64,000 nucleotides of DNA from contig CBFHJH010000001.1 of NCBI GenBank assembly GCA_965656185.1, positions 186,001-250,000 of the forward strand. The letters run 5' to 3'. Positions 61,301-64,000 of the stretch are shown here, one piece after another. This DNA comes from Croceimicrobium sp965656185. GTDB taxonomy: Bacteria; Bacteroidota; Bacteroidia; Flavobacteriales; Schleiferiaceae. The notes beneath the pieces were generated by a model that was not told the DNA's origin, made no database searches, and was given only the letters and a program-made list of their open reading frames with translations. Made by a program: the position numbers and the translations under genes. How positions within the stretch are numbered: the first letter of the stretch is position 1; every line of letters begins with the position of its first letter.

Positions 61301-61837
61301 ATGAGCCAGCCAAGCCTAAATGAATATCAATTAAGACCGCGCTATAAGTTTAAGAATAGTCGTTCAGCGAATGATCTAAGGAAATCCTTAAAAGCGGCCA
61401 TTGGAGAAAGTGAACAATGGCCTTTACAATTTAAGGATACCCACGGACATTTGATTTTTTCCTATCGCAAGCCACATAAACATAATTGGTCGCCCGAAAT
61501 GGACCTTAACTTGGAGGAAGACCCGGCGGGATTTACCATGATCAGAGTATTGATCGGTCCGGCAGCAGGGGTGTGGACCTTTTTTATGTTTTTATATACC
61601 CTTTGCGTATTGCTTGGCCTCGGCGGCTTTATACTTAGTTATAGTCAGTATGTGCTCGGTAAATCGATTTGGGGTTTCTGGCTTCTGCCGATAGGAGCCT
61701 TAGGGGCGATATCGGTTTATTTAGCTGGCCTTTACGGCAAGAGTAAGGCCATTCCACAGATGGTTTTTTTAAAGAAGTTTTTCGATGCTGCTCTACCTAA
61801 AAGTGAGTTGATCGAGGGGGACCTAAGAAAAGTATGA
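61301..61837 (+). CDS. Hypothetical membrane protein, two helices
   Basis: 178 residues, unrecognised family. An N-terminal soluble part (residues 1-85) is followed by two hydrophobic helices at about 88-112 (VWTFFMFLYTLCVLLGLGGFI) and 122-148 (FWLLPIGALGAISVYLAGLYG), then a short C-terminal tail. No signal peptide. It overlaps the next lipoprotein gene by 4 bases, which suggests paired function or at least shared expression. Confidence 0.68.
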   Translation: MSQPSLNEYQLRPRYKFKNSRSANDLRKSLKAAIGESEQWPLQFKDTHGHLIFSYRKPHKHNWSPEMDLNLEEDPAGFTMIRVLIGPAAGVWTFFMFLYTLCVLLGLGGFILSYSQYVLGKSIWGFWLLPIGALGAISVYLAGLYGKSKAIPQMVFLKKFFDAALPKSELIEGDLRKV

Positions 61838-62268
61838 TGAAACGAGAATTGCACTTTTTGCTAGTTTATTTACTCCTATTCGGTTCTTGTCGAAGTCCTG
61901 GTGGTGAATTAGAGAATGAAGAGGCTAGAACTTATTACCAGCAACAAATGCGGGCCAAAGGATATGGCTTTGAGAGCTGGGTCGATTGTGATAAGGATTT
62001 AGAGCAGAGTGAATTCGTAATGGCAAGGGGTGAGGCTCGTGTAGATAGTATCGTATATCTGGAGGGCGTGACACGTTTTTACGTGGCATTTTTAGACGAT
62101 TGTTGCCAAGAGTTTATGGGCGACTATCACTTATATCAAGACAGTTTAGTATTCAAATACGAGCCAATCGGGGATGAGTTATGTGAATGCAAGTGCCTTT
62201 ATCACTATCGCTTGGATCTTGCAAAAGAAATTCCCGAGGAATTAAGTCTAACCTTTCGAGCCCGCTAA
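61834..62268 (+). CDS. Hypothetical lipoprotein
   Basis: 144 residues, unrecognised. A lipoprotein signal (HFLLVYLLLFGSC) has its lipid Cys at residue 19. The mature part has several cysteines (a DDCC pair near 89-90 and ELCECKC near 110-117) and acidic character. An alternative ATG lies one codon later. It ends 22 bases before a strong terminator. Confidence 0.68.
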   Translation: MMKRELHFLLVYLLLFGSCRSPGGELENEEARTYYQQQMRAKGYGFESWVDCDKDLEQSEFVMARGEARVDSIVYLEGVTRFYVAFLDDCCQEFMGDYHLYQDSLVFKYEPIGDELCECKCLYHYRLDLAKEIPEELSLTFRAR

Positions 62269-62290
62269 TCTCAAGATAGAACAGAAATCA

Positions 62291-62319
62291 AAAAAGCCCC
62301 TGATATTCAGGGGCTTTTT
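62291..62319. terminator. Bidirectional terminator
   Basis: AAAAAGCCCCTGA (62291-62303), TAT loop, TCAGGGGCTTTTT (62307-62319); a 13-bp perfect stem. It serves the lipoprotein gene (+) and lies just downstream of the tRNA (-). Confidence 0.9.
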
Positions 62320-62327
62320 ACACTTTG

Positions 62328-62401
62328 TAGCGAGGACGGGAGTTGAACCCGTGACCTCCGGGTTATGAATCCGACGCTCTAACCAACTGAGCTACCTCGC
62401 C
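62328..62401 (-). tRNA. tRNA-Met (anticodon CAT)
   Basis: 74 bases folding as a cloverleaf: acceptor GGCGAGG/CCTCGCT, D arm GCTC...GAGC, anticodon loop TTCATAA, T arm ACGGG-TTCAACT-CCCGT, and discriminator A. No CCA is encoded. The anticodon stem has an A-C mismatch next to the loop. It is not the initiator by its paired first base; elongator Met is likeliest, but a lysidine-modified Ile tRNA with the same anticodon cannot be ruled out. Confidence 0.93.
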
Positions 62402-62413
62402 GTTTTCGGGCGG

Positions 62414-62443
62414 CAAATATAAAGACAAATCTTTAGTCACAAA
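62414..62443 (-). promoter_or_regulatory. Promoter of the tRNA-Met gene
   Basis: Minus strand TTTG (62440-62443), 18-base spacer, TATATTTG (62414-62421): full matches to both Bacteroidota boxes, 12 bases before the mature tRNA 5' end. Confidence 0.7.
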
Positions 62444-62514
62444 GATTCGGTTAAGGGATTTTCACATTTAGTTTTTTTTATATTGCGCATCCCCTTTAGC
62501 CAAACAGCATTAAG

Positions 62515-62904
62515 ATGTCAGACAGAATAAAATTCGAATTAGAATTCCCGGTGAAAGCATCACCATCCATGTTATTTCCCTATTTATCAACCCCTAGCGG
62601 TTTATCGGAGTGGTTCTCTGATGATGTAAATTCACGTGGTGAGAAGTATACTTTTATTTGGGATGGAGACGAACGCGACGCCTTTCGCATCGCTCGCAAG
62701 AAAGATCAGTTTATCCGTTTCCGTTGGGCTGAGGATGAAGAAGAAGGAAATAAGTACTTTTTCGAATTCCGAATCGAGGTAGATGAGCTTACCAACGATA
62801 GTTCACTAATCATTGTAGATCACAGCGAAGAAGATGAAGTAGAAGAAGATAAGCTGCTTTGGGATAGCCAAGTACATCAGTTACTCCATACGATCGGCTC
62901 TTAG
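62515..62904 (+). CDS. START-like domain protein
   Basis: 129-residue single-domain protein of the START-like/SRPBCC fold (AHSA1 relatives): FELEFPVKASPSMLFPYLSTP, GLSEWFSDDV, FIWDGDERDAFRI and the final helix SQVHQLLHTIGS. It is strongly acidic. The family is a Bacteroidota core protein with unknown ligand. One base separates it from the PAP2 gene. Confidence 0.87.
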   Translation: MSDRIKFELEFPVKASPSMLFPYLSTPSGLSEWFSDDVNSRGEKYTFIWDGDERDAFRIARKKDQFIRFRWAEDEEEGNKYFFEFRIEVDELTNDSSLIIVDHSEEDEVEEDKLLWDSQVHQLLHTIGS

Positions 62905-62905
62905 G

Positions 62906-63568
62906 ATGGACCTCGGTTCCATTATACGTCGCAACTCATTATTTTTAAGTTTAAGCCTGCTCTTTATTTTGGGCGGGCTTTATTTTATTGTTAGCTACGA
63001 TCAAGCCAGTATTCATCTTTGGTCCGATGCTAGACACAGCGAATGGGCTGATCGTTGGATGCCTTATTTAACCCATTTGGGGGATGGTTTTACATTCCTG
63101 GCCTTAGCCTTAGTAAGTATTATCTTTTTTAACCGCAGGGCCTTTGCCATGGCTTTATTCAGTGCCTTGCTCACCCTAATTCTATCCTCTAGTTTAAAAG
63201 CCTATTTTAACGAAGATCGTCCCCTGCGATATTTCGAAAAACAGGACATTACTTTAAATGAAGTTTCAGGTGTTAAGGCCCGTTACCAACATTCATTCCC
63301 CAGTGGGCATACTACCACGGCATTTGCGGTATGGGGGCTATTAGCATTCTTTTTCCGTTCTAAACCATCTCAAGCTCTGTGCTTTGGTTTGGCCCTTACT
63401 GCAGGCTATTCTCGCATTTATTTGAACATGCATTTTTTAAGGGACGTGGGAGCTGGAGCGGCTTTGGGTAGCTTTATTATGCTCTTATCTGTATTTTTAG
63501 CTGGTAAATTGCGTTCGCCTTGGTTCGATAAAACTTGGTTCAAGTGGGGAAATGAAATACTTCGATAA
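62906..63568 (+). CDS. PAP2-family membrane phosphatase
   Basis: 220 residues with about five hydrophobic segments. The three PAP2 motifs are present: KAYFNEDRP (KX6RP), PSGHTTTAF (PSGH) and SRIYLNMHFLRDVGAG (SRX5HX3D). It removes phosphate from lipid phosphates such as undecaprenyl diphosphate or lipid A. The GT39-like gene downstream overlaps its end by 17 bases, which suits a role in polyprenyl-carrier sugar transfer. Confidence 0.92.
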   Translation: MDLGSIIRRNSLFLSLSLLFILGGLYFIVSYDQASIHLWSDARHSEWADRWMPYLTHLGDGFTFLALALVSIIFFNRRAFAMALFSALLTLILSSSLKAYFNEDRPLRYFEKQDITLNEVSGVKARYQHSFPSGHTTTAFAVWGLLAFFFRSKPSQALCFGLALTAGYSRIYLNMHFLRDVGAGAALGSFIMLLSVFLAGKLRSPWFDKTWFKWGNEILR

Positions 63569-64000
63569 AAATACCTGGTTCTGGATCCTTATTGCTGCGA
63601 TCTTTTTTCTTCCTTTTTTAGGAGGGGTGCATCTTTTCGATTGGGATGAGATCAATTTTGCCGAATTAGCGCGTGAAATGGTGGAACGAGGAAATTGGTT
63701 GCAGATGACGATCAATTTCGAAAGCTTTACCGAAAAGCCACCGCTCTTTTTTTGGTTGCAGGCACTTTCAATGTCCATTTTCGGAATTGGCGAGTATGCA
63801 GCCCGTTTCCCTAATGCCTTCTTAGGTCTTATTGTACTGCCTTTTCTATACATTTGCGGCAAGTTCTTAGTAGATCGTAAATTCGGCTTTCTCTGGGCCT
63901 TGAGCTGGTTCGGCTCTACCTTGCCCTTCTTGTATTTCAAATCGGGCATCATCGATCCCTTTTTTAACTTCTTCATTTTTAACGGCCTATTTTTCTTGAT
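63552..64000 (+). CDS. Glycosyltransferase family 39 (ArnT-like), partial
   Basis: First 149 residues of a multi-spanning membrane transferase cut by the right edge. The first helix is at about 9-27; the first periplasmic loop has the hallmark DWDEINFAELAREMVERGNW (DE acid pair) and FTEKPPLFFWLQAL (the EKPPL motif of ArnT/PMT-type enzymes), and GEYAARFPNAFLGL follows. These transfer sugars from polyprenyl phosphates to lipid A, proteins or other acceptors. The ATG at 63552 overlaps the PAP2 gene by 17 bases. Confidence 0.88.
   Translation, partial: MKYFDKNTWFWILIAAIFFLPFLGGVHLFDWDEINFAELAREMVERGNWLQMTINFESFTEKPPLFFWLQALSMSIFGIGEYAARFPNAFLGLIVLPFLYICGKFLVDRKFGFLWALSWFGSTLPFLYFKSGIIDPFFNFFIFNGLFFL

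Noticed and set aside
1..64000. CRISPR arrays, prophage, integrons, rRNA operons
   Set aside because: No regularly spaced repeats, phage structural genes, integrases or rRNA segments were seen on either strand.

Overview
The window is a near-contiguous piece of a Bacteroidota chromosome, most likely a marine, carotenoid-making member of the Flavobacteriales close to the Cryomorphaceae/Schleiferiaceae type. The main evidence is: secreted proteins with type A and type B C-terminal signals of the type IX secretion system; lineage-typical families (DUF3276 PUR protein, DUF4199, DUF5683, DUF6438, WbqC, long LepB, long NusB); intergenic matches to the Bacteroidota -7 promoter box TAnnTTTG; many overlapping genes; and weak ribosome-binding sites with several TTG starts. 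I see no insertion sequence, prophage, integron or CRISPR array. Almost everything is housekeeping or envelope biology. Two runs of 99 Ns (13240-13338 and 25480-25578) interrupt dapB and a membrane glycosyltransferase.

Layout. 1-8.0 kb, minus strand: a light-related block with lycopene cyclase (cut by the left edge), an FeS-type (6-4) photolyase relative, a 42-residue DUF2256 gene on the other strand, and a DASH cryptochrome. Set inside it is a TetR-AarF kinase-OMP-like-Nudix-esterase operon. 8.0-16.1 kb, minus: a compact run parA-parB-DUF5683-dapB-lepB-wbqC-hypothetical-acyl-CoA carboxylase beta, closed by a UUCG terminator. 16.2-19.1 kb: FMN reductase, PUR protein and an MsbA-like ABC exporter. 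19.2-25.2 kb, plus: leucine dehydrogenase, nusB, DUF1573 lipoprotein, yajC, YbbR protein, coaE, and the NAD(P)HX repair enzyme. 25.2-30.6 kb, minus: a GT-C-like membrane protein, Sua5/YciO, transaldolase, a TPR-PAS histidine kinase, and the SRP RNA. 30.7-39.1 kb: DUF4199, two GT2 enzymes, a GT-C-like protein, a MORN-variant protein, mnmA, a secreted subtilase, and a nitronate monooxygenase/FabK-like enzyme.

39.2-46.2 kb, plus: two tandem giant T9SS proteins (1133 and 1134 residues). They are clearly paralogous and separated by a terminator. 46.3-56.9 kb, plus: guaB, a three-gene parvulin/SurA chaperone set, a MoxR ATPase, pyrG, yidC and a DUF6438 lipoprotein. 56.9-61.2 kb, minus: a secreted gluzincin protease, YigZ, an EamA transporter and ribD. 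61.3-64 kb: two hypotheticals, tRNA-Met (minus), a START-like protein, a PAP2 phosphatase, and the start of a GT39-type glycosyltransferase cut by the right edge.

How the genes work together: much of the window serves building and modifying the cell envelope. SRP RNA, YajC, YidC and LepB act in inner-membrane export. The parvulin/SurA trio acts in the periplasm on outer-membrane proteins. T9SS cargo (subtilase, gluzincin, two large adhesin-like proteins) goes to the surface, and GT2/GT-C/PAP2 proteins act on polyprenyl-linked sugars. No single obviously new system stands out. The items most worth a second look are: the photolyase with lost cluster cysteines; the constrained tandem type B proteins with an unusual palindromic start site; the apparently domain-less middle member of the parvulin trio; possible leaderless transcripts; and the suspicious equal-length N gaps.
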